A stretch of DNA of 64,000 nucleotides from Thermoplasmata archaeon (GTDB lineage Archaea; Thermoplasmatota; E2; JACPAO01; JAHFTW01), in contig JAHFTW010000007.1 of assembly GCA_023269235.1 (NCBI GenBank), forward strand, positions 37,843 to 101,842, read 5' to 3'. The notes below the pieces were generated by a model that saw nothing but the letters and a program-made list of their open reading frames with translations, had not been told where the DNA came from and searched no databases. The position numbers and the translations under genes are program-made. Shown piece after piece: positions 1-8,180 of the stretch. The stretch's first letter is position 1; every line of letters starts with the position of its first letter.

Positions 1-16
1 GACGGCTCGGCCGCGC

Positions 17-1108
17 ATGGATGCCGCCGCCCGCTCCCGCCTCCTCCGGTGGTACCGGGCGAAGCGGCGCGACTTGCCCTGGCGCCGCACGAAGGACGCG
101 TACGCCATCCTGGTGAGCGAGGTCATGCTCCAGCAGACGCGCGTGGAGGTCGTCGTCCCGTTCTACGAGCGCTGGCTGCGCCGCTTCCCAAACCTCGCCG
201 CTCTTGCCGAGGCCCGGGAAGAGGAGGTGCTCGCCGCGTGGGCGGGCCTCGGCTACTACCGTCGCGCCCGCAACCTGCACGCCGCTGCCCAAGCCGTGGT
301 CGCGCAGCACAAGGGCAAACTCCCCGCCACGGCGGAGGCGTTGCGGATGCTCCCGGGCATCGGCGCCTACACGGCGGGCGCGGTCGCCTCCATCGCGTTC
401 GGCGAGCGCGTTCCCTGCGTGGACGGCAACGTCGTGCGCGTCGCCTCCCGCATCCTCGGGCTTCGGCAGCCCGACTCCGCAGCCCTGCGCCGCCGCATCG
501 AGGACGCCGCGACCGCGTGGGTGTCCGCCAGGTCGCCGGGGGACTGGAACCAGGCCGTGATGGAGCTGGGCGCCACCGTCTGCTCGCCCCGCAACCCGCG
601 CTGCGGGGAGTGCCCGGTCGCCGCCGCTTGCGTCGCGAAGGCGAAGGGGTGGCAGGACACTATCCCTGCCAAAACGAAGGCGAAGACGGCGGTCGCCGCG
701 ACGGCGATGCGCTTCGCGCGCATCGAGCAAGCCGGCCGGGTCCTGCTCGTGCGCAACCCCGAGACGGGCCTCCTCGCCGGGATGTGGATGCTCCCGGGCG
801 GCGCCTCCACCACGCCGCTGGCCCGGCTCGTGCGCGAGCAGGCGGGCGTCCGCGTCCGCTTGGGCCCGGTCGAGCGCGAGGCCCGCCACCTCTTCTCGCA
901 CCGGACGTGGGCGATGGAGCTGCGCCGCGCCACCCTCCTCGACGTGGACCATGCCCAGCCTGGACGACGGACGTGGTGGTGCCCTGTCGCCGACCTGGAC
1001 GGGGCCGCCCTTCCCGCCGCGATGCGCGTCCTGCTCGCCGACCTGGACGGACCGACGCGTGGCAGGAAACGCAGGGCCCGCTCGAAACCTGCCCCATCAG
1101 CCTCATAA
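17..1108 (+). CDS. mutY: A/G-specific adenine DNA glycosylase MutY
   Basis: Base-excision repair enzyme that removes adenine mispaired with 8-oxoguanine. The 363-residue length is normal for MutY. The N-terminal helical glycosylase domain has the SEVMLQQT motif with catalytic Glu at about residue 35, a helix-hairpin-helix (LPGIGAYTAGA) and the VDGNV motif that carries the catalytic Asp. The [4Fe-4S] cysteines are C189, C196, C199 and C205 (C-x6-C-x2-C-x5-C). Residues from about 225 onward look like the NUDIX-like 8-oxoG recognition domain. The ATG at 17 gives a full-length N-terminus, although upstream sequence is cut by the window edge. Assignment is firm. Confidence 0.95.
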   Translation: MDAAARSRLLRWYRAKRRDLPWRRTKDAYAILVSEVMLQQTRVEVVVPFYERWLRRFPNLAALAEAREEEVLAAWAGLGYYRRARNLHAAAQAVVAQHKGKLPATAEALRMLPGIGAYTAGAVASIAFGERVPCVDGNVVRVASRILGLRQPDSAALRRRIEDAATAWVSARSPGDWNQAVMELGATVCSPRNPRCGECPVAAACVAKAKGWQDTIPAKTKAKTAVAATAMRFARIEQAGRVLLVRNPETGLLAGMWMLPGGASTTPLARLVREQAGVRVRLGPVEREARHLFSHRTWAMELRRATLLDVDHAQPGRRTWWCPVADLDGAALPAAMRVLLADLDGPTRGRKRRARSKPAPSAS

Positions 1109-1110
1109 CC
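1101..1110 (+). promoter_or_regulatory. TATA-like box for the lipoprotein gene at 1133
   Basis: The AT-rich word CCTCATAACC has its centre about 28 nt upstream of the ATG at 1133. This is the archaeal BRE/TATA distance expected if transcription starts at the start codon (leaderless). It overlaps the 3' end of mutY. Confidence 0.5.
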
Positions 1111-1132
1111 GCCCGCCGGCCTCGAATCCCCA

Positions 1133-1618
1133 ATGCGCGTTCTTCTGGTCGTCTCGTTCCTGTCGTTCTTGCTCTTGGCCGGCTGTGCTGGCCCCAGCAG
1201 CTCCAAAGTCAGCTCCAGCACCGACCCCTCGGGGCACCATGGCCCCATCGCGCCCTGCGCGAACGGCTGCGGTGAGAACCGGACGCGTGTCACCCTCACG
1301 ACCTTCACGGGAGCCCCCGCCGGAAACATCGCCATCCAGGTCGGGAACATCGGCTTCGACGTGCCCGTCCCTGCCGGTGGCGCGGAGAAGGTCCATTGGA
1401 CGCTCCAGACGACGGGCTTGACAAGCGCTGCCGTCAGCACCGTGGAGGGACCGGGTTGCACGGCGCCGAACCTCCTGAACGCCGTCGCGCAGACCGGCAC
1501 GAGTGAAATCTCCGGCTTTTGCGCAGATCTCCCCGAAGGAACACACCAGTTCTCCCTTGCCACGCCGGCCCCCGCCGCCGGTTTCACGGTCACGGTGTAC
1601 GGCGACATTCTTGCTTAG
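1133..1618 (+). CDS. small secreted lipoprotein, unknown function
   Basis: 161-residue protein with a clear lipoprotein signal peptide: a hydrophobic stretch ends in LLLAGC, so lipidation is predicted at Cys18. A Ser-rich tether follows. The mature part has four further Cys and alternating beta-type hydrophobic segments (GNIAIQVGNIGFDVPV), suggesting a small beta-sandwich. No known family is recognised. It sits between mutY and a cytochrome c / thiol-redox cluster. It may be an exported accessory of that cluster, but only position suggests this. Confidence 0.75.
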   Translation: MRVLLVVSFLSFLLLAGCAGPSSSKVSSSTDPSGHHGPIAPCANGCGENRTRVTLTTFTGAPAGNIAIQVGNIGFDVPVPAGGAEKVHWTLQTTGLTSAAVSTVEGPGCTAPNLLNAVAQTGTSEISGFCADLPEGTHQFSLATPAPAAGFTVTVYGDILA

Positions 1619-1630
1619 CGCAGCCGACGG

Positions 1631-1640
1631 CAAACCTTAG
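1631..1640 (+). promoter_or_regulatory. TATA-like box (CAAACCTTAG)
   Basis: The centre lies about 28 nt upstream of the GTG at 1666. An almost identical word (CAAACCTTAT) sits at the same distance before the gene at 8181. Together they support a leaderless GTG start at 1666. Confidence 0.55.
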
Positions 1641-1665
1641 CAGGAGCCGCCCACGTGGGTGCCCT

Positions 1666-2601
1666 GTGAGGGTGGTCCGCCTCCTGGTCCTGGCCGCGTT
1701 GCTGGCCGTCGCGCCGGTCGCCGCCGTGCCCGCCACCTCGCCGGTCGTCCTCCTTCACCATCCCTTCGACCAGGTGGACCCCTTCGGCGTCCCCTTCGGC
1801 TCCGGCGACACCTTCTCGTCGCGCTACGGTGCCGTCGCCGCGCAGACGGGACGCTTCGACTTTCCCGTCTTCGTCGCGGACGGCCTCGGCCCCATCCAGC
1901 AGCTGCCCGACCCGAAGCGCCCGTTCGAGGGGACCTTGGAGGCGTACGCGGCGGCCGCCCAGGAACGGGCCGGCCACGAAGCCCCGGTCGCCTTGGCCCT
2001 GAAGGCGAGCGACGATGGCGGTCGCGCCACGGTCATGGTGCGTTCCCATGCGTCCGGCGTCGTCCAGGACCCGCAGGGCCAGCCCATCCACCTCTGGCTT
2101 GCTGTCGTCGAGGACGCCATCCACTACCAGCCGCCTGCGCCGGTCTCCAACGGCGTCACCGACCACCGCTTCACCGTGCGCTCTCTCGTGGACGAGGGCG
2201 CCGTCCCCCTCACGTCGTGGGACCGGACGTTCACGCTTGCATTGCCGGGCGGCTGGGCGCGGGAGCACCTCTCCGTCGCGGCCTGGCTCCAGGCGGGCCC
2301 GGTCGCGGGGCGCTTCCAGCCGAGCGAGGTCGTCCAAGTGGTCTCGGCGCCCTTGGATGGCGTCGAACGCCTCCAGTCCGGAAAGGGGGTCCTCCTCGAA
2401 GGCTACTCGGCGACCTGGTGCGCTCCGTGCCTGTACGGCGACCTTGCTCTCGAACGGCTTGCCATCCAGTCCGGCGCCGCGCAGCCGCTCGTCCCGGTGG
2501 GCGCGACGTACTGGAAGGCCCCGAGCCAGCCGGTCCTGATTCTCGGGCTCGCCGTGGTGGCCGGAGGCGTCGGCTTCGTGGCCGCGCGGAGGCGACCATG
2601 A
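1666..2601 (+). CDS. membrane-anchored CXXC (Omp28/thioredoxin-like) protein
   Basis: 311-residue exported protein, probably a thiol-disulfide partner of the adjacent cytochrome c maturation genes. A signal peptide (VRVVRLLVLAALLAVAPVAA) is followed by a segment starting VVLLHHPFDQVDPFG and then a beta-rich domain (residues ~100-230). A CXXC motif (WCAPC, residues 251-255) lies in a helix start near the C-terminus, followed by one TM helix and a basic RRR tail. In Omp28-type thioredoxin-fold proteins the CXXC segment normally precedes the HH..DPF-like and beta-domain segments, so the order looks permuted here. The GTG start is preferred because a TATA-like box sits 28 nt upstream. The gene overlaps ccmF by 4 nt (ATGA). 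Confidence 0.7.
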   Translation: MRVVRLLVLAALLAVAPVAAVPATSPVVLLHHPFDQVDPFGVPFGSGDTFSSRYGAVAAQTGRFDFPVFVADGLGPIQQLPDPKRPFEGTLEAYAAAAQERAGHEAPVALALKASDDGGRATVMVRSHASGVVQDPQGQPIHLWLAVVEDAIHYQPPAPVSNGVTDHRFTVRSLVDEGAVPLTSWDRTFTLALPGGWAREHLSVAAWLQAGPVAGRFQPSEVVQVVSAPLDGVERLQSGKGVLLEGYSATWCAPCLYGDLALERLAIQSGAAQPLVPVGATYWKAPSQPVLILGLAVVAGGVGFVAARRRP

Positions 2602-5117
2602 GCATCCCTGACCTGGGCCAGCTCAGCCTCTGGGCCGCCTTCGTCCTCGGCGCCGCAGGGACCGCCGCGTCGGCGCTGGAACTGCGCGGCCGGCTCGCGG
2701 GATGGGCGACGCCTCTCTGGATCGCCGCCGCAGCCGCGGTCGCCGCCGGCTTCGCCACGCTCGTCGTTTTGTTCCAGATCGGCGACCTCTCGACCGCGAC
2801 GGTCTTCTTCTACACTCGGACCGATTTTGACTGGCCCTGGAAGCTCGCCGGCGTCTGGTCCGGCCGCCAAGGCTCGCTGCTGCTCTGGACGACCCTGCTG
2901 TCGCTCGTCGTCGCCACCGTCGCATGGCTCGACGCGCGCCGCGTCGTGACGGACGAGGCGGAGGCGCGCGGCCGGCGCTGGACCCGCTTCTTCCTCGGCC
3001 TCGCACTCACCGCGTTCCTCGCCGCCGTCGCTGGCCAGGACACGTTCGCCGCCACCAGCCCGGCCCTGCTGGCGGGACGCCCGCTCGGCAACGGCCTCAA
3101 CCCGACCCTGCGCAGCGGATTCATCCTCATCCACCCCCCGATGATGTTCACGGCGTACGCCCTCGCCACCGTCCCCGCGGCGGCGGTGCTCGCGCATCTC
3201 GCCTCGGGCACGGACCGCTGGAGCCGCATCGCCCTTGGCCCAAGCCGGCTGGGATGGATGCTCTTCACCGTCGCGATCTCCCTCGGCGCGTTGTGGGCCT
3301 ACACGACCCTGGGCTTCGGCGGCTACTGGGCGTGGGATCCCGTCGAGGTCGCCAACCTGCTGCCCTGGCTCGCGCTCACGCTCTACCTGCACGTCCAGCT
3401 GCGCCACCGCGACTCCGGCGCCTACCCCGTCGCCGGGCCGTTGCTCGGGCTTCTGCCACTCCTGCTCTCGCTCTTCTCCACCATCTCGACCCGCAGCGGC
3501 CTCTGGGTGAGCGTCCATGCCTTCACGGACCCGACGGACACGTTCGAGCCCGACGCCGCCCGGCGCCTCCTCAACATCCTCGTCGTCGAGCCCAGCCTGG
3601 CCTTCTACACGGCGGTCCTTCTCGGCGGCCTGTTCCTGTTCCTGGCGCTCTGGTGCCATCGCCTCGCGCGCTCCACCGGCCGCCTCCAGCGCGTCGCCCC
3701 CGTCCTCGTCGCCGGGCTGGCGGCGCTCGCGGCGTGGGCCGCCGCCGACCCCGCGAGCCTCCTTGCCGGGGCGTTCCAGCTCGCGCATGATGCGACGGGA
3801 GGCCAGACGGCCTATGGCCTGCTCGCCCTCGTGTTCGGCGTTTTCTTGCTGGGCGCCGCGCCCGCGCTCGCCGGGCCCTCGGAGGCGCGCAAGGCGAAGG
3901 GCATGGCCGCGTTCGCGGGCTACTCGGTCCTCGTCCTCACGCTCGCGCTTCTGGTCCTCGTCCTCTTCCACCTCGCCGCCGTGAACGGGTGGAGCACGGC
4001 GTTCTACGAGGCGCGCTTCCCTTGGCTGAGCCTCCCCGTCGTCCTCGGGCTCGTCGTGTTCCAGGCGCACGCCCTCCTCGGTCGGCGCGGGCTTTGGCTT
4101 GCGGCCGGCACTCTCGTCGCCGCCCTCGCCGCGTGGCGCATCGGCGGCCCCCTCTGGCTCCTGCTCCTGCCCTGCCTGGTCCTCCTCGCCGTCGGCCTGG
4201 CCCGCACCCGGGCCGCGCTGGGCGGGACGGGCGGCCGCGACGGCCTCGCCCGCTCCTTCCTTCTTCTTGCTTCGCTCGCGGACCTCCTGTTCTGGAGCAA
4301 CCCGCCCGCCGACGCCGGCTTCACGGTCCCTTGGACTCTCCAAGTCCTGCTTCTCCTCGCGAGCGTGGCCGCCGTGCTGCTGGCTTGCCGCGCCGTCGCG
4401 GCCCAGAAGCAGACCGGACCTGCCGCCCTTCTGTCCGGCATCCTCGGCGGCTTCCTTGTCGCCCCGGCGCTCGCGCTCGCCGCGTTCCTTCTCCTGCGCC
4501 GCTCGGTGGCCGAGCCGGCGAAGGCCAACGTCGCGCGGGCGCGGATGCTGCAAGCGAGCCTCTACGCGGTCCACCTCGCCGTCGCGCTCGTCCTCGCGGG
4601 CTACGCGGCGAGCACGTACGCCAAGCACGAAGAGCGCGCCGAGGTGACGGCCACGCACGGCCTCGACGTCGGAGGGTTCCACCTCGCGTACCTTGGCACA
4701 GGCACCACGGGGCCGGCCGGCGCGGGCGCCGACAAGATCCGGCCCGCATTCGCGTGGTCCACCCATGACGACTCCGGGCGCCTCGCCGGCATCCTGGATT
4801 GGGAAGACCAGGTGCAAGCGCACCTGCCGCGCCCCGCCATCGCGCGCACCTGGACCACCGACGTCTACGTCGAGGTCGAGGCGGTGCACGCGGCGGCGGG
4901 AGGTCCGTGCGCCCCGGACCATCCGGACGGCTACTGGATCCAGGCCTACCAGGGGCAGGTGCCGTCGCGCGTCTGCACCGGGGCCGCGGTGGACGCGGTC
5001 AAGGTGCGCGCCGTCACGCTGCCCGGCCTCGGATTGCTGTGGGGCGGCGTGGCCCTCGCGGTGCTCGCGATGGGCCTCCGGCTTGCGTTGGCGCGGCCCG
5101 CCTCGGCTCCGGCCTAG
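2598..5117 (+). CDS. ccmF: cytochrome c heme lyase subunit CcmF
   Basis: 839-residue polytopic membrane protein of the heme-handling CcmF/CcsA family, which delivers heme to apocytochromes c at the outer face of the membrane. The WWD-type heme-binding segment is visible around residues 239-250 (FGGYWAWDPVEVANLLPW). Conserved CcmF features also include HPPMMFTAY near residue 180. About 15 hydrophobic segments are followed by an extracellular soluble domain near residues 680-800 and a last TM helix. The ATG overlaps the stop of the upstream CXXC gene (ATGA), so the two are translationally coupled. Its stop shares a CTAG with the convergent lipoprotein gene. The length is somewhat above the bacterial CcmF norm (about 650). 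Confidence 0.92.
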   Translation: MSIPDLGQLSLWAAFVLGAAGTAASALELRGRLAGWATPLWIAAAAAVAAGFATLVVLFQIGDLSTATVFFYTRTDFDWPWKLAGVWSGRQGSLLLWTTLLSLVVATVAWLDARRVVTDEAEARGRRWTRFFLGLALTAFLAAVAGQDTFAATSPALLAGRPLGNGLNPTLRSGFILIHPPMMFTAYALATVPAAAVLAHLASGTDRWSRIALGPSRLGWMLFTVAISLGALWAYTTLGFGGYWAWDPVEVANLLPWLALTLYLHVQLRHRDSGAYPVAGPLLGLLPLLLSLFSTISTRSGLWVSVHAFTDPTDTFEPDAARRLLNILVVEPSLAFYTAVLLGGLFLFLALWCHRLARSTGRLQRVAPVLVAGLAALAAWAAADPASLLAGAFQLAHDATGGQTAYGLLALVFGVFLLGAAPALAGPSEARKAKGMAAFAGYSVLVLTLALLVLVLFHLAAVNGWSTAFYEARFPWLSLPVVLGLVVFQAHALLGRRGLWLAAGTLVAALAAWRIGGPLWLLLLPCLVLLAVGLARTRAALGGTGGRDGLARSFLLLASLADLLFWSNPPADAGFTVPWTLQVLLLLASVAAVLLACRAVAAQKQTGPAALLSGILGGFLVAPALALAAFLLLRRSVAEPAKANVARARMLQASLYAVHLAVALVLAGYAASTYAKHEERAEVTATHGLDVGGFHLAYLGTGTTGPAGAGADKIRPAFAWSTHDDSGRLAGILDWEDQVQAHLPRPAIARTWTTDVYVEVEAVHAAAGGPCAPDHPDGYWIQAYQGQVPSRVCTGAAVDAVKVRAVTLPGLGLLWGGVALAVLAMGLRLALARPASAPA

Positions 5118-6169
5118 GCCTGGTTCGCGGGGCAGGCCGGGTTGTCGGAGGGGCCGACCTCGTGCGTGCAGTAGGAGAGCCGGAACTCCTGGCTCAACCC
5201 GCTCTGCAGCGTGGTGTCCACGCGGTACTCGCCGGACGGGACGTTCTGGGCGCGCGTGCTGGTGGGCTGGGAAGGCACGACGGGGAGGAACGCGTTCGCG
5301 CTCATCGTGATGGTCTCGCCGTCGGGCGTCGTGAGGGTGAGGCGCACTTGGCTCGCGGGTTGCGGGTTGGGCAGCTCGAGGAGGAGACTGAGGTTGCCGT
5401 GCGCCTTGGCGAGTTTGAACGTCTGCGTGTTGGTGGCGCCCATCGCGAGCGAGCCGGCGACCTGTCCCGCTTCCTGCGGCGGAAGGACGGGCTTCGCCTT
5501 GGCCGTCGTGTTGCCGGCGGTGCCCTGGAGGTGGACCGCGCCGCTGCGGGCGTCCACGCGGACGATGGAGCTCTGCGTCACGCCCTGCTGGACCGCGCTC
5601 AGGGCGACGATCCACTCCGTGCGGTTGCCGGTGTCGGCCCGGGTGAGGACGATGGTGCCCTGCTCCGCGATGGTCTGCAGTTTGGCGAAGCTGGGCTCCT
5701 TGAGGGCGGCGAGGCTTGCGGCCTGGTCCGAGTCCACCGTGAAGTTGCCGACGTCGGGGAGGGACGTGCTGCCGGAGTAGGCGCCTTCCTCCCGGTACGT
5801 GACCTCCCCGGAGGGGGCGAGCACGATGCTGAGGCGCTGCTTGGAGGGGGAGACGAAGTCGAAGGCCCAGGCGCGGGCCTTGCCGTCGCCGAGGGTCTGG
5901 TCGCCGCCGGGGACGAGGGCGGCGTACTGCTTGGAGGCGGCGCGCGCCTTCTCGATGGCGGCGGTGGTGTTGCCGTTCGGGACGACCTCGAGGGCGCCGA
6001 TGGCGACGAGGCGGGCGCGCTCGTCCCAACCCTGGCCGTTGTTGAGCGCCTTCTGCAGGAGAGCGCCAGCGGGGACGGTCTCGCCGGCGTTGCTGGTCAG
6101 CGAGGGCTCTCCGCATCCTGCAAGCAGCGAGGCAAGAAGGAGGATGGAGACGACCACGGCACCGCGCAT
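5114..6169 (-). CDS. secreted lipoprotein, unknown function
   Basis: 351-residue lipoprotein. The start at MRGAVVVSIL gives a signal peptide ending in LLAGC. The mature protein has an N-terminal alpha/beta part with a long Ala/Lys-rich helix and a C-terminal beta-sandwich. The latter includes TFKLAKAHGNLSLLLELP, which resembles pre-peptidase C-terminal (PPC-like) domains. It ends in a Cys-containing tail (YCTHEVGPSDNPAC). No catalytic motif is recognised. It converges on ccmF and overlaps it by four bases. A much longer reading frame on this strand runs through ccmF but has the composition of an antisense shadow and is not used. Confidence 0.7.
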   Translation of the reverse strand: MRGAVVVSILLLASLLAGCGEPSLTSNAGETVPAGALLQKALNNGQGWDERARLVAIGALEVVPNGNTTAAIEKARAASKQYAALVPGGDQTLGDGKARAWAFDFVSPSKQRLSIVLAPSGEVTYREEGAYSGSTSLPDVGNFTVDSDQAASLAALKEPSFAKLQTIAEQGTIVLTRADTGNRTEWIVALSAVQQGVTQSSIVRVDARSGAVHLQGTAGNTTAKAKPVLPPQEAGQVAGSLAMGATNTQTFKLAKAHGNLSLLLELPNPQPASQVRLTLTTPDGETITMSANAFLPVVPSQPTSTRAQNVPSGEYRVDTTLQSGLSQEFRLSYCTHEVGPSDNPACPANQA

Positions 6170-6291
6170 GGCGTTTCCAGCCGGGTTCGCCCTCTTGAGG
6201 CTTTTGGCGCACGCCTTGGCCTGTCCGTTCCCCCTCAGGAGGTGTCCACCCCCGAGGGAACGCTTTTGGGGCAGAGCCCCCACGGCAGGAC

Positions 6292-6873
6292 GTGGGCGCG
6301 CTCCACGGCATTCTCCTGGGGATGGCCCTGCTGGCCGGCCTTGCCGTCGCGCCCGCCGCCTCGGCCTGGAGCGAGGGGGACGCGCCATCCCTGGACCCGC
6401 GCGTCCTGTCTGCCGGCCATGCGCCCGCCATCGTGACGCCGCACACCCAGTGGACCGGCGTCCTTCGCCTCAAGCCAGGCTCCGATGTCGCCTCGGCCGC
6501 ATACCAGGTGTGCCGCGTCGGAGTTGCCTGCTTCGCGCCACCCGCTCCCGCCCGTCGCGTGGACGCCACGACGTTCCGCTTCGACACGGCCAACTACACG
6601 GTCGCCGGCCCCGACGGCGCCCGCCCCGTGGACTATCTTGCAGGCTGGCGCCTGGGCGTGAAGTGGTTCCTCACCGACGCCGCCGGGAACACGACCGAGC
6701 TTCCGCGGGATGCCGGTTGTGGCACAACATCCGACGTCGGCTGCTTGGAGCGCAACTACATCGCCTTCGACATGCCGGCCGCGACCCGCGGAACCCCCGC
6801 CCCGACGACCCTATCGGCCCTCCTCGTCCTCGTGGGTGTCGTTCTCGCCTCAGCCCGGAGGCGGCATGGCTGA
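6292..6873 (+). CDS. secreted protein with C-terminal membrane anchor
   Basis: 193-residue protein with a signal peptide (through about residue 26, ending PAASA). An extracellular beta-rich domain carries two Cys pairs (VCRVGVAC and GCGTTSDVGC). A single C-terminal TM helix is followed by ARRRHG. This N-signal / C-TM / basic-tail layout is shared with the proteins at 1666 and 13858. The GTG at 6292 is used; an ATG ten codons later would still leave a signal peptide. It overlaps the TlpA-CcdA gene by 8 nt, so it is probably a co-expressed component of the redox block. No family is recognised. Confidence 0.7.
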   Translation: MGALHGILLGMALLAGLAVAPAASAWSEGDAPSLDPRVLSAGHAPAIVTPHTQWTGVLRLKPGSDVASAAYQVCRVGVACFAPPAPARRVDATTFRFDTANYTVAGPDGARPVDYLAGWRLGVKWFLTDAAGNTTELPRDAGCGTTSDVGCLERNYIAFDMPAATRGTPAPTTLSALLVLVGVVLASARRRHG

Positions 6874-8125
6874 CCTTCGTGGACCCACGCCGACGGGTGC
6901 GTATGACCGCCGCGTCGTCGGGATGTGGCTCGTCCTCGCGCTCCTCGTGGCCGCGCCCGCCGCGTTCTCGGCGTGGCAGGCCGCCCACGTCGAGCGCCTC
7001 GCCCCGGACTTTTCTCTCGTCTCGACCGGTCATGAGGGCGCGCGGTCCACCTCCATCCCAGAACCCATCCCGTTCAGTCTCTCGGACTACCGTGGGCACA
7101 CCGTTGTCCTGGACCTCATGGCCGTCGCGTGCAAGGCGTGCCGCGAGGTGACCCGGGACACCCTCAAGCCCTTGTGGGCCGAGCTGGGCGCCCGCGACGA
7201 CTTCGCCATCCTGAGCGTGGACACGTGGGCCGATCCGCAGACCGGCAACTCGTTCGGCGGCGAGACCAACGACTCGCTGCGCGCCCTTCAACAACAGGAA
7301 GGCACGCCATGGCGGCACGCGCTCGACACCGACCAGGTGTGGCTCAAGTACAGCGCGGTCACCTTGCCCCGCGTCGTCGTCGTGGACGGCGGCGGCCACA
7401 TCGTCTTCGACCAGGTCGGGGTGCCGTCCCCCTCTGCCGTCCACCGGGTGGTCGTCGCCTCGCTTGCCTCCTCCGCGACGCCTGTGCCGTTCCTCACGCT
7501 CGGCCTCCCGGCGCTCGCCTTCGTCGCCGGCCTCGCCTCTGTCCTCTCGCCCTGCTCCATCGGCCTCGTGCCCGCCTACTTCGGGCTCCTCGTGCGCGAA
7601 GGGGGCGGCAACCGCTCCATCCTGCGCGCCGGCCTCGCCGTCACCCTCGGCGTCGTCGCGCTCTACGGCCTCGTCGCCATCGCCTTGGCCGCCTCCCCCG
7701 GCCTCGCAGGCGCGATTCCTTGGCTCGGCCCCGCAGTCGCCCTCGCCATGGTCGCCGCTGGCGCCGCGGCCCTCGCAGGCAAAGGCATCCCAGGCGCTGC
7801 GCGGCTCGCGAGCCGGCTTGGCAGCCGCCGCGGCTTGCTGATGTTCGGGGTCGCCTTCGGCCTCGCGGGCTTCGCCTGCACGGGGCCGCTGTTCCTCCCC
7901 ATCCTGCTTGCCGGCTTCACGCAAGGCGTGGGCGACGGCGTGCTCCTCTTCGCGCTCTATGCCCTCGCGGTCGCGCTCGTCCTCGGCCTCGTCGCGTGGG
8001 CCGTGGCCGCCGGGGCCGAGACCCGCCTGCGCTCCGTCCTGCGCCACGCGGCCGCGGTCCAGCGCGTCGCCGGCGTCCTCCTCGTCGGCTCCGGCCTCTA
8101 CCTGTTCTGGTACTTCCTGCGCTGA
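6866..8125 (+). CDS. thioredoxin (TlpA-like)-CcdA/DsbD transmembrane fusion
   Basis: 419-residue fusion that could carry electrons from cytoplasmic thiols to exported CXXC proteins, as CcdA/DsbD do for cytochrome c maturation. After one TM helix (~residues 18-38), a TlpA/redoxin-like domain has its CXXC as CKAC (C89/C92). From about residue 210 a CcdA-type six-helix domain carries paired membrane cysteines in SPCSIGLVPAYFG and FACTGPLFLP. In most organisms the two modules are separate proteins, or are ordered differently in DsbD. The ATG at 6866 overlaps the preceding secreted-protein gene. Together with CcmF and the 1666 protein it forms a compact cytochrome c biogenesis block. Confidence 0.88.
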   Translation: MADLRGPTPTGAYDRRVVGMWLVLALLVAAPAAFSAWQAAHVERLAPDFSLVSTGHEGARSTSIPEPIPFSLSDYRGHTVVLDLMAVACKACREVTRDTLKPLWAELGARDDFAILSVDTWADPQTGNSFGGETNDSLRALQQQEGTPWRHALDTDQVWLKYSAVTLPRVVVVDGGGHIVFDQVGVPSPSAVHRVVVASLASSATPVPFLTLGLPALAFVAGLASVLSPCSIGLVPAYFGLLVREGGGNRSILRAGLAVTLGVVALYGLVAIALAASPGLAGAIPWLGPAVALAMVAAGAAALAGKGIPGAARLASRLGSRRGLLMFGVAFGLAGFACTGPLFLPILLAGFTQGVGDGVLLFALYALAVALVLGLVAWAVAAGAETRLRSVLRHAAAVQRVAGVLLVGSGLYLFWYFLR

Positions 8126-8146
8126 TTGAAGGGACGCCCGGGGCGG

Positions 8147-8156
8147 CAAACCTTAT
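8147..8156 (+). promoter_or_regulatory. TATA-like box (CAAACCTTAT)
   Basis: The centre lies about 28 nt upstream of the ATG at 8181, consistent with leaderless initiation of the propeller lipoprotein. It nearly repeats the element at 1631. Confidence 0.6.
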
Positions 8157-8180
8157 TCCGGCGTCCTCGAACCCCCGGCC

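Noticed and set aside
1659..2597. N-terminal extension of CcmF in its own frame
   Set aside because: The upstream part is Arg/Pro/Gly-rich and overlaps the CXXC protein, which has a signal peptide and promoter. The ATG at 2598 gives the correct CcmF N-terminus.
2403..6593. Very long minus-strand open frame through ccmF
   Set aside because: It is antisense to a clear CcmF, rich in Arg/Gly/Glu/Ala with no motif, and arises from high GC at third positions. Only its 5114-6169 part, in the same frame class, is a real lipoprotein gene.
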